NCBI GenBank assembly: GCA_024508675.1
Contig: JANINQ010000021.1
Location: forward strand, 682,001 to 746,000
From: Afipia sp.
Lineage (GTDB): Bacteria > Pseudomonadota > Alphaproteobacteria > Rhizobiales > Xanthobacteraceae
Reading direction: 5' to 3'
Length of the DNA: 64,000 nt
Shown here piece by piece: positions 17,026 to 25,693 of the stretch. The position numbers and the translations under genes are program-made. The notes beneath the pieces are model-generated. The model was given only the letters and a program-made list of their open reading frames with translations. It ran no database searches and was not told the origin of the DNA. Position 1 is the stretch's first letter. The number at the start of each line of letters is the position of its first letter.

Positions 17026-17149
17026 ACCTCTCCCCGTTTACGGGGAGAGGTCGGAGACAGAGCGCAGCGACGTCTCCGGGTGAGGGGCGGGCAGCCAGGC
17101 ACATTGGCCCCTCACCCCGACCCTCTCCCCGAAAGAGCGGGGCGAGGGA
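17026..17149. repeat. GGGGAGAGG palindromic repeat, copy 4 (reverse orientation)
   Basis: A fourth copy of the nested palindrome, in the opposite orientation to the copies at 8022, 9013 and 11664. It lies in the convergent gap between the small secreted protein and tctA. The outer hairpins are at about 17026-17050 and 17120-17148. Confidence 0.8.
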
Positions 17150-17155
17150 GAAGCT

Positions 17156-18670
17156 CTACGCCCTCGCCGGGCTTTCCTTCCTGCCGCTGAAGCTCGCAAA
17201 GATCCTGTCGATCACCGGCCAGAACAGCAGCACGATCGCGAGTGTCGTGATGGTGCCGACAAGGCCGTTCGACCAGAACACCTTCACGCTGCCGCCCGAG
17301 CCGATCATGGCGAGACGGAACGCGTCTTCCGCGCGGCTGCCGAGCACCAGCGCCAGCGTGAACGGCGCCAGCGGAATGCCGATCTTCTTGAACACATAGC
17401 CGACGACGCCGAACAGCAGCATCAGCCAGATGTCGAACATCGCGTTCTGGATGGCGTAGGCACCGATCGCGCAGGACACCACGATCATCGGCGCAATCGC
17501 CGCGAACGGCACGCGCAGGATCGATGCGAAAATGGGAACGGTGGTCAGCACCAGAACGAGGCCGACGACATTGCCGAGATACATCGAGGCGATCAGACCC
17601 CAGACGAAATCCTTGTGCTCGACGAACAACAGCGGACCGGGATTGAGACCCCACACCATCAGGCCGCCGAGCAGGATCGCCGCAGTGCCGGAGCCCGGAA
17701 TGCCGAGCGCCAGCATCGGCAGCAGGGCCGCGGTGCCCGAGGCATGCGCGGCAGTTTCCGGCGCGAAGACACCCTCAATGCGGCCCTTGCCGAAGGACTC
17801 CTTGTCCTTGGAAAAGCGCTTGGCGAGATTGTAGCCCATGAAGGATGCGGCGATCGCGCCGCCCGGCGTGATGCCGAGCCAGCAGCCGATCACGGAGGAG
17901 CGGATCAGCGTCGCCCAGTATCGCGGCAGATCCTTCCACACGCCGAGCACGGTGCGCAGGCTGATGCGCGCGGCGTGGCCACGCAGCGCCAGCCGTTCTT
18001 CCATGGTGAGCAGGATTTCGCTGATGCCGAACAGGCCGATCACCGCAACGAGGAAGTTCACACCACGCAGCAGATCGTTCGATCCGAAGGTCATGCGGAG
18101 CTGACCTGATACGGTATCGAGGCCGACGCCCGCCAGCAGCAGGCCGAGCGCCATGGAGATGACCGTCTTGTGCTTGGCTTCGCGGCCAAGGCCGACGAAT
18201 GAGCAGAAAGTGAGCAGATAGACCGCGAAGAACTCCGGCGGGCCGAACTTCAGCGCGAAACCCGCGATGCTCGGCGCGAGGAACGTAATCAGCATCACCG
18301 CAACCAGCGATCCGATGAAGGACGACGTGAACGCGGCGGTGAGCGCCTCTGCCGCCTTGCCCTGCTGGGCCATCGGATAGCCGTCGAAAGTGGTCGCGAC
18401 CGACCAGGCTTCACCGGGAATGTTGAACAGGATCGAGGTGATCGCGCCACCGAACAGCGCGCCCCAGTAGATGCACGACAGCATCACGATGGCCGAGGTC
18501 GGGTCCATCGAGAAGGTGAGCGGCAGCAGGATGGCGACACCGTTGGGGCCGCCGAGACCGGGCAGAACGCCGACGAAGATGCCGAGCACCAGCCCGACCA
18601 TCATCAATGCGAGAATCTTCCAGGTGAAGAGAACCGCGAAGCCGTGAAACAGAAGGCCGAATGCTTCCAT
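17156..18670 (-). CDS. tctA: Tripartite tricarboxylate transporter large subunit
   Basis: A 504-residue inner-membrane protein of the TctA family, with about 11-12 spans and the hallmark GVLPGLGGPNGVAILLPLTF near the N terminus (about 33-52) and GITPGGAIAASFMGYNLAK near 263-281. These two repeated glycine/proline motifs are the family substrate-binding loops. It works with TctB and the periplasmic receptor TctC in sodium- or proton-driven uptake of a di- or tricarboxylate. It is the last gene of tctC-tctB-tctA, 20 bases after tctB. Confidence 0.93.
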   Translation of the reverse strand: MEAFGLLFHGFAVLFTWKILALMMVGLVLGIFVGVLPGLGGPNGVAILLPLTFSMDPTSAIVMLSCIYWGALFGGAITSILFNIPGEAWSVATTFDGYPMAQQGKAAEALTAAFTSSFIGSLVAVMLITFLAPSIAGFALKFGPPEFFAVYLLTFCSFVGLGREAKHKTVISMALGLLLAGVGLDTVSGQLRMTFGSNDLLRGVNFLVAVIGLFGISEILLTMEERLALRGHAARISLRTVLGVWKDLPRYWATLIRSSVIGCWLGITPGGAIAASFMGYNLAKRFSKDKESFGKGRIEGVFAPETAAHASGTAALLPMLALGIPGSGTAAILLGGLMVWGLNPGPLLFVEHKDFVWGLIASMYLGNVVGLVLVLTTVPIFASILRVPFAAIAPMIVVSCAIGAYAIQNAMFDIWLMLLFGVVGYVFKKIGIPLAPFTLALVLGSRAEDAFRLAMIGSGGSVKVFWSNGLVGTITTLAIVLLFWPVIDRIFASFSGRKESPARA

Positions 18671-18690
18671 GATCCTGTCCCCGCCCCGGC

Positions 18691-19242
18691 CTAGCGTCCG
18701 AAGGCCGCTTCAAGCGGCCCCTTCGGCATGATGACATCAAAGGCGACGTCGAAGGTCACGAACATGATCGCGACAAAGATGAAGGCGGTGAGCAGCGACT
18801 TCCACCATGCGATCTTGCCGATGATGCCCATGAAGCCCGCGATCAGCAGGAAACTCGCCACATAAAGGCCGAGCCACTGCATGGCGAGGCAGAACAGCAG
18901 CGTTGGCACGAACACCTGCAACACGCGGCCGAGCTGCGCACGGGTGACGAAAGTCTCCAGACCTTCCGTGCGCTTGATCATCACACTGACAAAACCGTAA
19001 AGCGCCGCGCCGCCGAGAATGATCGAGAGATAAAACGGGAAGTATCCGGCCTGCGGACCCGTATCGTCCCACGATGCGCCGGTGCGCCAGTTGTCCCATC
19101 CCAGCAGCACCGCCAGCGCAAACAGCAGCGCCATGACGACCAGCTCGACCGTGCGATTGTTGGTGACGGCCGGCGAGTTCTCGTCCGGCGCGGTCGGATC
19201 TTCGACGACGATTTCAATGTCTTTGGCGAAGTTTTGGGCCAT
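18691..19242 (-). CDS. tctB: Tripartite tricarboxylate transporter small subunit
   Basis: A membrane protein of about 183 residues with four hydrophobic segments and a cytoplasmic N terminus of about 30 residues, typical of TctB. The ATG at 19242 (MAQNFAK) is preferred to an in-frame TTG at 19278, which would sit on the terminator hairpin between tctC and tctB. It ends with FDVIMPKGPLEAAFGR, the short exposed tail common in the family. It is the small subunit of the carrier with TctA. Confidence 0.88.
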   Translation of the reverse strand: MAQNFAKDIEIVVEDPTAPDENSPAVTNNRTVELVVMALLFALAVLLGWDNWRTGASWDDTGPQAGYFPFYLSIILGGAALYGFVSVMIKRTEGLETFVTRAQLGRVLQVFVPTLLFCLAMQWLGLYVASFLLIAGFMGIIGKIAWWKSLLTAFIFVAIMFVTFDVAFDVIMPKGPLEAAFGR

Positions 19243-19274
19243 GCCGGAGTCCGTCAGCGGATGAGATAGGGAAA

Positions 19275-19308
19275 TCAAAAAAGGCGCCGCCGCTTGGACG
19301 ACGGCGCC
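19275..19308 (-). terminator. Intrinsic terminator between tctC and tctB
   Basis: On the minus strand a GC-rich hairpin (arms GGCGCCG at 19302-19308 and CGGCGCC at 19283-19289) is followed by six T residues (19277-19282). It lies between the tctC stop and the tctB start. Partial termination would give more receptor than membrane subunits, as is usual for binding-protein systems. Confidence 0.7.
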
Positions 19309-19326
19309 AGGCCTCGATTGTCGAGG

Positions 19327-20307
19327 CTATTTTGCGACGAAGCCTGCTTCAGTCATGAGCGACTTGTTCAGGGCATCGTCCTCTTCAAGGAATTTGAGCA
19401 TGTCCTTGCCGTTGAGATAAACGGGCTTCAAGGCCTGCTTCTCCATATATTCCTTGTATTCCGCGGTCTGCGTCACTTTCTTGAACAGATCGTCGTAGAA
19501 CGCGGTCTGCTCCGGCGTCACCTTGCCGGGAAGGAACATCGCGCGCAGCATCAGGTACTGCATGTCGAGGCCCTCTTCCTTGCAGGTCGGGATGTCGTTC
19601 CACGACTGCGTCTCGGTGACCTTGGTCTTGTAGGAAATGCGTTCCTTGTCGAACACACACAGCGCGCGCACCTGACCGGCGCGCCAGACTTCGAGATTTT
19701 CCGACGGATTGTTGACGTTGGATTCGGTGTGGTTGCCGACAAGCTGCGTCGCAGCTTCGCCGCCCGACTTGTAAGGCAGATAGGAGAACTTCGCGCCGGT
19801 CTTCTTTTCCATGAAGACGGTGAGCACGTGGTCCTCACGCTTCGAGCCGGTGCCGCCCATCTTGAACGGCGAGCTTGAGGCCTTTGCGGCAGCGATGAAG
19901 TCCTTCACCGTCTTCGGGCCGTTGGTGTTGTCCCACAGCACGAACTGGTCCATCGCGATCACCGAGACCGGCGTGAGATCGCGCCAGTTGAACGGAATCT
20001 TCGCCGACAGCGGCAGCATGTAGATCAGCGAATAGGCGATCAGCACCTTGTTGGGATCGCCGTCGCTGCCCTTCATATACATCAGGGCTTCCGCACCCGA
20101 CGCGCCGCCCTTCAGCGACACGATGACCGGCTGCTTCATCAGGTTGTTCTTCTGGATGGCCGCCTGCATCATGCGCGCCATCTGGTCGGATGCGCCGCCG
20201 GCGCCTGCCGCGACCACGATTTCCACCGGCTTGGCCGGCTCCCATGCCATTGCCGGCGTCGCCGCCAGCAGCGCAAGCACACTCGTCGCCCTGATGAGAT
20301 TCTTCAT
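19327..20307 (-). CDS. tctC: Tripartite tricarboxylate transporter receptor (Bug family)
   Basis: A 326-residue periplasmic receptor. The signal peptide MKNLIRATSVLALLAATPAMA is followed by WEPAKPVEIVVAAGAGGASD, the Bug-family opening with its first ligand-binding loop. It captures the carboxylate for TctAB. It lies downstream of the aminotransferase gene and upstream of tctB, with a terminator between tctC and tctB. The preferred ligand cannot be deduced. The neighbouring 2-hydroxyacid dehydrogenase and CoA-transferase point to a hydroxy- or dicarboxylate. Confidence 0.88.
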   Translation of the reverse strand: MKNLIRATSVLALLAATPAMAWEPAKPVEIVVAAGAGGASDQMARMMQAAIQKNNLMKQPVIVSLKGGASGAEALMYMKGSDGDPNKVLIAYSLIYMLPLSAKIPFNWRDLTPVSVIAMDQFVLWDNTNGPKTVKDFIAAAKASSSPFKMGGTGSKREDHVLTVFMEKKTGAKFSYLPYKSGGEAATQLVGNHTESNVNNPSENLEVWRAGQVRALCVFDKERISYKTKVTETQSWNDIPTCKEEGLDMQYLMLRAMFLPGKVTPEQTAFYDDLFKKVTQTAEYKEYMEKQALKPVYLNGKDMLKFLEEDDALNKSLMTEAGFVAK

Positions 20308-20417
20308 GCCGTCCTCCCTGTGTGTCTTTTGTGAAGCCCGGCTTGTGCCGGACCCTGCTCGTGTTTCCGCTATCCTGCGGATTGTGAGTTCAGAACAGTA
20401 GCGCCGCCAACGCGGCG

Positions 20418-21626
20418 TTACGCCACTGCCGCCTTCGCGGGCGCCGCGCCCGCGCGTCCGGTGAGCACATCCATCGCTGCCAGCACGCCGCCCTTGTTGT
20501 GCGGCACCTTGGCGACGGTGAGCGCCATTTCAACGCCCGACAGCGTGCCCATCAGCATCAGGTCGTTGAAATGACCAATGTGGCCGATGCGGAAGACCTT
20601 GCCCTTGATCTTGCCCAGCCCCGAACCGAGCGACATGTCGAAATTCTCAAGCGTGACCTTGCGGAACTGATCGGCGTCATGCCCCTCTGGCATCACCACC
20701 GCAGTCAGGATCGGCGAGTATTCGCGCGGGTCCTGGCACAGGTTCTCAAGGCCCCAGGCCGCGACTGCAGCGCGTGTCGCAGCCGAATAACGCTTGTGGC
20801 GGGCGAACACATTATCCAGCCCCTCTTCCAGCAGCATCGCGACCGCTTCCTTCAGGCCATAGAGAAGGTTCGTAGCCGGTGTGTAGGACCACGAGCCTGT
20901 CTTGTTGGCATTGAGAACTTCATGCCAGTCCCAGTAAGAGCGGATCGAACTGTTGCTCTTCGAGGCGGCCAGCGCCTTGTCCGAAATCGCATTGAAACCG
21001 AGGCCCGGCGGCAGCATCAGACCCTTCTGCGAACAGCAGACCGTGACGTCCACGCCCCAGCCATCGTGATCGTATTCGATAGCGCCGAGGCCCGAGATGG
21101 AATCGACCATCAGAAGCGCCGGATGCCTGGCGTTGTCGATGGCCTTGCGCACCTCATGAATGCGGCTGACAACGCCGGTCGAGGTCTCGCTATGGACCAC
21201 CATCACGGCCTTGAAGCTGTGCTGCTTGTCCTTGAGCAGCCGCGCTTCGATGTCTTCGGGATTGACGCCGCGGCGCCAGTCGCCGGGCACGAACTCGACC
21301 TCGATCTTCATGCGCTCGGCCAATGCGCGCCACAGCGTCGCAAACTGGCCAGTCTCGACCATCAGCACCTTGTCGCCGGGCGACAGCGTGTTGACGATGG
21401 CGGCTTCCCACGCGCCGGTGCCGGACGACGGATAGATGATGACCGGGTTCCTGGTCTTGAAGATCTTCTTGGAGCCTTCGATGACATCGAAACCGAGCTG
21501 CGCGAATTCTGGCCCGCGATGATCGATAGTCGGCATGTCCATCGCGCGCAGCACGCGGTCGGGCACATTGGTCGGGCCGGGAATCTGCAGGAAATGCCGT
21601 CCGGTACGGACAGAGGCGTTAGACAT
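20418..21626 (-). CDS. Class V aminotransferase, serine-glyoxylate type
   Basis: A 402-residue PLP enzyme of the serine-glyoxylate / alanine-glyoxylate aminotransferase group. The start ATG at 21626 gives MSNASVRTGRHFLQIPGPTN, the usual SgaA opening. An extension to 21752 would run through AT-rich operator DNA. The PLP site is DVTVCCSQKGLMLPPGL (about 193-209), whose Lys forms the internal aldimine. GTGAWEAAI (about 69) holds the cofactor phosphate. It would aminate glyoxylate or a related 2-oxoacid. Placed between a GntR regulator and tctC, it probably acts in the same catabolic unit. Confidence 0.85.
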   Translation of the reverse strand: MSNASVRTGRHFLQIPGPTNVPDRVLRAMDMPTIDHRGPEFAQLGFDVIEGSKKIFKTRNPVIIYPSSGTGAWEAAIVNTLSPGDKVLMVETGQFATLWRALAERMKIEVEFVPGDWRRGVNPEDIEARLLKDKQHSFKAVMVVHSETSTGVVSRIHEVRKAIDNARHPALLMVDSISGLGAIEYDHDGWGVDVTVCCSQKGLMLPPGLGFNAISDKALAASKSNSSIRSYWDWHEVLNANKTGSWSYTPATNLLYGLKEAVAMLLEEGLDNVFARHKRYSAATRAAVAAWGLENLCQDPREYSPILTAVVMPEGHDADQFRKVTLENFDMSLGSGLGKIKGKVFRIGHIGHFNDLMLMGTLSGVEMALTVAKVPHNKGGVLAAMDVLTGRAGAAPAKAAVA

Positions 21627-21662
21627 CGATCGGCGCTCCCCGAAAGAATTGGCAGGATTTTT

Positions 21663-21689
21663 TTGCATGCAATTTTTGTGCAGTGCAAA
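21663..21689. promoter_or_regulatory. Palindromes upstream of the aminotransferase gene (GntR-site candidates)
   Basis: A perfect 10-base palindrome TTGCATGCAA (21663-21672) is followed at once by a near-palindrome TTGTGCAGTGCAAA (21676-21689). Both share the TGCA core. They lie in the AT-rich gap between the divergent aminotransferase and GntR genes, close to the aminotransferase start, where a repressor site is expected. Confidence 0.45.
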
Positions 21690-21733
21690 GATTTTCTTGT
21701 TCGAGATTGTATTCAGATTTTCCTTCTTCACAA

Positions 21734-21765
21734 CCGGTAAATCCAGTATCACTTGAATTTACCGG
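21734..21765. promoter_or_regulatory. Inverted repeat CCGGTAAAT / ATTTACCGG
   Basis: A perfect 9-base inverted repeat with arms at 21734-21742 and 21757-21765 and a 14-base gap, so the half-site centres are 23 bases apart (about two helical turns). This is unlike the TGCA palindromes next to it, so the divergent promoter may bind two different proteins or two dimers. Confidence 0.45.
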
Positions 21766-21823
21766 CGCATGACAAGCCGAACTGCGATTTTTGCGCGCCA
21801 ACATCCTCCGGAGGCTTTGGATT

Positions 21824-22561
21824 TTGAATAATCTTCTGCGCGCCAATTCCCTGGAGATGGTCGAGCCCTCGCCGGCTTCCCTGCATGACGATCTGCTCGG
21901 GCAGATCCGGGATTTCATTGTCGAGGGGCATCTGGAGCCGGGCAGCCGCATTCCCGAGCGCGAACTGTGCGAACGCTTCGACGTGTCGCGCACGCCGCTG
22001 CGCGAAGCGCTCAAGGTGCTGGCCTCGGAAGGGCTGATCGAACTGCTGCCCAACCGCGGCGCGCGGGTGCGGCAGTTTTCCGAGCAGGACATCCGCCATC
22101 TGTTCGAACTGATCGCCGGTCTCGATGCGCTGGCGGGCCGCGTCGCCTGCGAGCGTATTTCAGACGAGGAGATCGCGCAGATCGAGCGCACGCACCTTGA
22201 GATGTATAGTCACTATATCCGCCAGGAACTGGCGGACTATTTCCGCCTCAACCAGAAAATTCATCAGGCCATCGTGGATGCCGCGGCGAACCCGTTCCTG
22301 AGTTCGAGCTACGCCACCGCCAACGCCATGGTCCGGCGGCTGCGCTATTCGGCCAATCTGCTGCGGCGCGATCGTCTCAGCGACGCCATGCGCGAGCATG
22401 AGGCGATGGTGGACGCCCTGCGCCGCCGCAACGGCGAGGAGCTTGGCAAACTGATGTTCGACCACATGCGCGGCAAATGCGAAGCGGTGTGCGAATATAT
22501 GCGCGAGCACGAGCCGAGCGGCCGCACGGCGGATGTGTCGGCACTGCGCGAAACGACCTGA
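21824..22561 (+). CDS. GntR-family regulator, FCD (FadR) subgroup
   Basis: A DNA-binding repressor or activator of about 245 residues. It has an N-terminal winged helix (LLGQIRDFIVEGHLEPGSRI, CERFDVSRTPLREALKVL) and a C-terminal all-helical FCD ligand domain with the metal-binding His residues expected from the pattern (KIHQAIVDAAANPF, REHEAMVDAL). The start is uncertain. TTG at 21824 is nine bases after a CGGAGG site and is preferred; ATG at 21857 lies directly on its own GGAG. It is divergent from the aminotransferase-tct unit and precedes the dehydrogenase operon, so it probably controls both in response to an acid metabolite. Confidence 0.85.
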   Translation: MNNLLRANSLEMVEPSPASLHDDLLGQIRDFIVEGHLEPGSRIPERELCERFDVSRTPLREALKVLASEGLIELLPNRGARVRQFSEQDIRHLFELIAGLDALAGRVACERISDEEIAQIERTHLEMYSHYIRQELADYFRLNQKIHQAIVDAAANPFLSSSYATANAMVRRLRYSANLLRRDRLSDAMREHEAMVDALRRRNGEELGKLMFDHMRGKCEAVCEYMREHEPSGRTADVSALRETT

Positions 22562-22569
22562 TGTATTTA

Positions 22570-22651
22570 CGTCATTGCGAGGAGCAAAGCGACGAAGCAA
22601 TCCAGCTTGTTGCTTTCAAGAGTGGATTGCTTCGCTTCGCTCGCAATGACG
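22570..22651. repeat. GTCATTGCGAG palindromic repeat, copy 1
   Basis: An inverted repeat of about 82 bases. The left arm CGTCATTGCGAGGAGC...GACGAAGCAATCC pairs with GGATTGCTTCGC...GCTCGCAATGACG. A short run of T follows (GGTTTTTA). Further copies are at 28180, 37438 and 42619. All lie just after a gene stop. Confidence 0.85.
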
Positions 22652-22684
22652 GTTTTTAGGGCCACCCAAAGTACCGAGAACCAA

Positions 22685-25669
22685 ATGGCTCAGCAGAAAG
22701 CCGCAACCGGAAATGCCACCGCGCAGAACAGCGCCCTTGCCGCGCGCCTGTCGCGCGAAGTGTCCGGCGACGTGCTATTCAATCCGTTCGATCTCGGACG
22801 CTATGCCACCGACGCGTCGTTCTATCAAATCAAGCCATTTGGCGTGGTCGTTCCGCGCACCATGGACGACGCGCTGCGCGCCATGGCCATTGCCCGCGAC
22901 GATGGGCGCATTGTCACCCCGCGCGGCGGCGGCACCTCGCAATGCGGCCAGACCATCAACAACGGCATCGTCATCGATGGCTCGAAGTATCTGAACAAGA
23001 TCATTTCGCTCGATGTCGAAAAGCGAACATGCGTGGTCGAACCCGGGATCGTGCTCGACGATCTCAACCGGCAACTGAAGAAGCATGGCCTGTGGTTTCC
23101 GGTCGATGTCTCCACCGCCTCACGCGCCACCATCGGCGGCATGGCGGGCAACAATTCCTGCGGCGGACGTTCGCTGCGATACGGCACCATGCGCGATAAC
23201 ACCATTTCGATGGATGCCGCGCTGGCCGACGGCACGCTGCTGCATTTTGGAGAGATGCCCCGCGACACCGCATGGCAGAACGTCCGGCAGCCGGGGCGCG
23301 ATCTGTTTCGTGACATGCTGGCGCTGGGCGAGCGCGAAGCGGCGGAGATTGCCACTCAATTCCCCCACGTCCAGCGCCGCGTCGGCGGCTACAACCTCGA
23401 TGCGCTGACGCCGCAGCCGGTCAATAATCTGGCGCATCTCCTGGTTGGCTCCGAAGGCACGCTTGCGTTCACCACGCGCGTCGAACTCAAGCTCTGGCCG
23501 CTGATCGGCAACAAGGTCTTCGGTGTCTGCCACTTCGGCAGCTTCTATGAAGCGATGGACGCCACCCAGCATCTGGTAAAGCTGAAACCCATTGCCGTCG
23601 AACTGGTCGACAGCACCATGATCGCGCTCGGCCGCGACATCGCCATGTTCCGCCCTACCATCGAAGCCGTGGTGAAGGGCGACCCGGAAGCGCTGCTGGT
23701 GGTGGAATTCGCGGAAGCCGATCAGGCCGCCAATCTCGCCAAACTGAAAGAGCTTAGCGAGTTGATGGGCGATCTCGGTTTCGGATGGGACCAGCCGAAG
23801 CGCAAATGGGGCGGCGTGGTCGATGTGATCGAACCCGCGATGCAGGCAGCGATCACCGATTTCCGCACCTCGGGCCTCAACGTCATGATGTCGATGAAGC
23901 AGGAAGGCAAACCTGTTTCATTCGTCGAGGATTGCGCGGTTCCGCTGCCACATCTTGCCGACTACACCGAGCGGCTCAACAAGGTGTTCGAAAAGCACGG
24001 CACGCGCGGCACCATGTATGCCCACGCCTCCGAAGGCTGCCTGCATGTCCGCCCGGTTCTAAACCTGAAGCTCGACAAGGACGTCAAGGCGATGCGCTCC
24101 ATCGCCGAGGAAGCCTTTGCCATGGTGCGCGAGTATAGAGGCTCGCATTCCGGCGAACATGGCGACGGCCTCGTGCGCTCGGAATTCCATGCACAAATGT
24201 TCGGCGAGCGGATCGTTCATGCCTTCGAGGAGGTGAAAGAGCGGTTCGATCCGGACAACACGCTCAACCCCGGAAAGATCGTGCATCCGCCGAAAATGGA
24301 TGATCGCTCGCTGTTCCGCTACGCGCCCGGCTACAAGGTCGACAACATCAAGACGGTCATGGACTGGTCGGCTTATCCCGGTGCCGCGGGCGGTTTTCAG
24401 GGCGCGGTCGAGATGTGCAACAACAACGGCGCGTGCCGCAAGCTTGAGGGCGGCGTGATGTGCCCGTCCTATCGCGCCACGCGCAACGAGAAGGACGTGA
24501 CGCGCGGGCGTGCAAACACACTGCGTCTCGCGATTTCCGGCCAGCTCGGCCCCGATGCGCTGTCGTCGGATTCCATGATGGAAACGATGAAGCTGTGCGT
24601 CTCCTGCAAGGCCTGCCGCCATGAATGCCCGACCGGCGTCGATATGGCGAAGATGAAGATCGAAGTGCTGGCCGCGCGTGCCGCCAAGCACGGCCTGACG
24701 CTGCGTGACCGTCTTGTCGGTTACCTGCCGCATTATGCAGGGCTGGCCTCGCGGTTTCCGTGGTTGGTCAACCTGCGCAACCGAAGCGCGCTGTTGCGCT
24801 CGCTGTTTGAAAGCGTTGCGGGCATCAGCGCCAAGCGCGACCTGCCTGAATTTCGCAGCGATGTGTTCGCTCCGGGCGGCATCGCCTTCGGCCCGGAGAA
24901 CGGCCGCGAGGTGGTGCTGTTCGCCGACACATTCAATCGTGCCTATGAGCGCGAAAATCTCGATGCCGCACTGCGCGTGCTTGTCGATGGCGGCTATCGT
25001 GTTCACCTGCCTCGCGCGCTCGATGGCGGACGGCCATTGTGCTGCGGCCGCACCTTTCTCTCGGCGGGGTTGGTCGAGAATGCGAAGGCCGAACTGAAGC
25101 GCGTGGTCGAAACGCTGATCCCGTTCGCCGAGCGAGGCGTGCCCATTGTCGGGCTCGAGCCAAGCTGCCTCTTGACGTTGCGCGACGAGTTGCTGTCGCT
25201 CCGCTCCGACAGCGACGCGAAGAAAGTCAGCGCTCATGCGTTGCTGTTCGAAGAGTTTCTGGTGCGCGAGGCCGAAACCGGTCAGCTCAAGCTGCCGCTC
25301 GGCGCCATCGACAAGAGCGCGCATGTGCACGGCCATTGCCATCAGAAATCGTTCGGCGCTTTTGCGCCGGTGGAGAAAATCCTGCGGCTGGTGCCGGGGC
25401 TGAAAGTCGAGAAAATCGAGTCGAGTTGCTGCGGCATGGCCGGGGCCTTCGGCTACGGCGCGGACACCTATGACGTGTCAATCCAAATGGCGGAAGCATC
25501 CCTGCTGCCCGCTGTGCGCAAGGCTGCCGATGATGCGCTGATCGTCGCCGACGGCACTTCCTGCCGCCATCAAATCAGGGATGGTTCGGGCCGCGGCGCA
25601 TTGCACGTCGCGCGCGTCCTTGCCATAAGCTTGGAGAATGGCGCGGCGAAAGCCCCTGCACTTTCCTGA
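22685..25669 (+). CDS. FAD-linked 2-hydroxyacid dehydrogenase fused to Fe-S subunit (GlcD-GlcF/YdiJ type)
   Basis: A 994-residue fusion. Residues about 30-470 form a VAO-type FAD-binding domain (PRGGGTSQCGQ near 78, VGSEGTLAFTTR near 255) and its C-terminal cap. Residues about 575-650 hold ferredoxin-like Cys clusters (CNNNGAC near 577, CVSCKACRHECP near 638). Residues 700-990 hold the two CCG domains (CCGRTF near 785, CCGMAG near 914) that bind further clusters in GlcF/heterodisulfide reductase-like subunits. It should oxidise a D-2-hydroxyacid (glycolate, D-lactate or D-2-hydroxyglutarate type) and pass electrons to the quinone pool. The start ATG at 22685 follows the repeat. Confidence 0.88.
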   Translation: MAQQKAATGNATAQNSALAARLSREVSGDVLFNPFDLGRYATDASFYQIKPFGVVVPRTMDDALRAMAIARDDGRIVTPRGGGTSQCGQTINNGIVIDGSKYLNKIISLDVEKRTCVVEPGIVLDDLNRQLKKHGLWFPVDVSTASRATIGGMAGNNSCGGRSLRYGTMRDNTISMDAALADGTLLHFGEMPRDTAWQNVRQPGRDLFRDMLALGEREAAEIATQFPHVQRRVGGYNLDALTPQPVNNLAHLLVGSEGTLAFTTRVELKLWPLIGNKVFGVCHFGSFYEAMDATQHLVKLKPIAVELVDSTMIALGRDIAMFRPTIEAVVKGDPEALLVVEFAEADQAANLAKLKELSELMGDLGFGWDQPKRKWGGVVDVIEPAMQAAITDFRTSGLNVMMSMKQEGKPVSFVEDCAVPLPHLADYTERLNKVFEKHGTRGTMYAHASEGCLHVRPVLNLKLDKDVKAMRSIAEEAFAMVREYRGSHSGEHGDGLVRSEFHAQMFGERIVHAFEEVKERFDPDNTLNPGKIVHPPKMDDRSLFRYAPGYKVDNIKTVMDWSAYPGAAGGFQGAVEMCNNNGACRKLEGGVMCPSYRATRNEKDVTRGRANTLRLAISGQLGPDALSSDSMMETMKLCVSCKACRHECPTGVDMAKMKIEVLAARAAKHGLTLRDRLVGYLPHYAGLASRFPWLVNLRNRSALLRSLFESVAGISAKRDLPEFRSDVFAPGGIAFGPENGREVVLFADTFNRAYERENLDAALRVLVDGGYRVHLPRALDGGRPLCCGRTFLSAGLVENAKAELKRVVETLIPFAERGVPIVGLEPSCLLTLRDELLSLRSDSDAKKVSAHALLFEEFLVREAETGQLKLPLGAIDKSAHVHGHCHQKSFGAFAPVEKILRLVPGLKVEKIESSCCGMAGAFGYGADTYDVSIQMAEASLLPAVRKAADDALIVADGTSCRHQIRDGSGRGALHVARVLAISLENGAAKAPALS

Positions 25670-25693
25670 ACTATCCCCAAAAGGACCGATTTA

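Noticed and set aside
21627-21752. Upstream extension of the aminotransferase
   Set aside because: The added 42 codons are AT-rich and cover the operator palindromes. The family start MSNASVRTG is at 21626.
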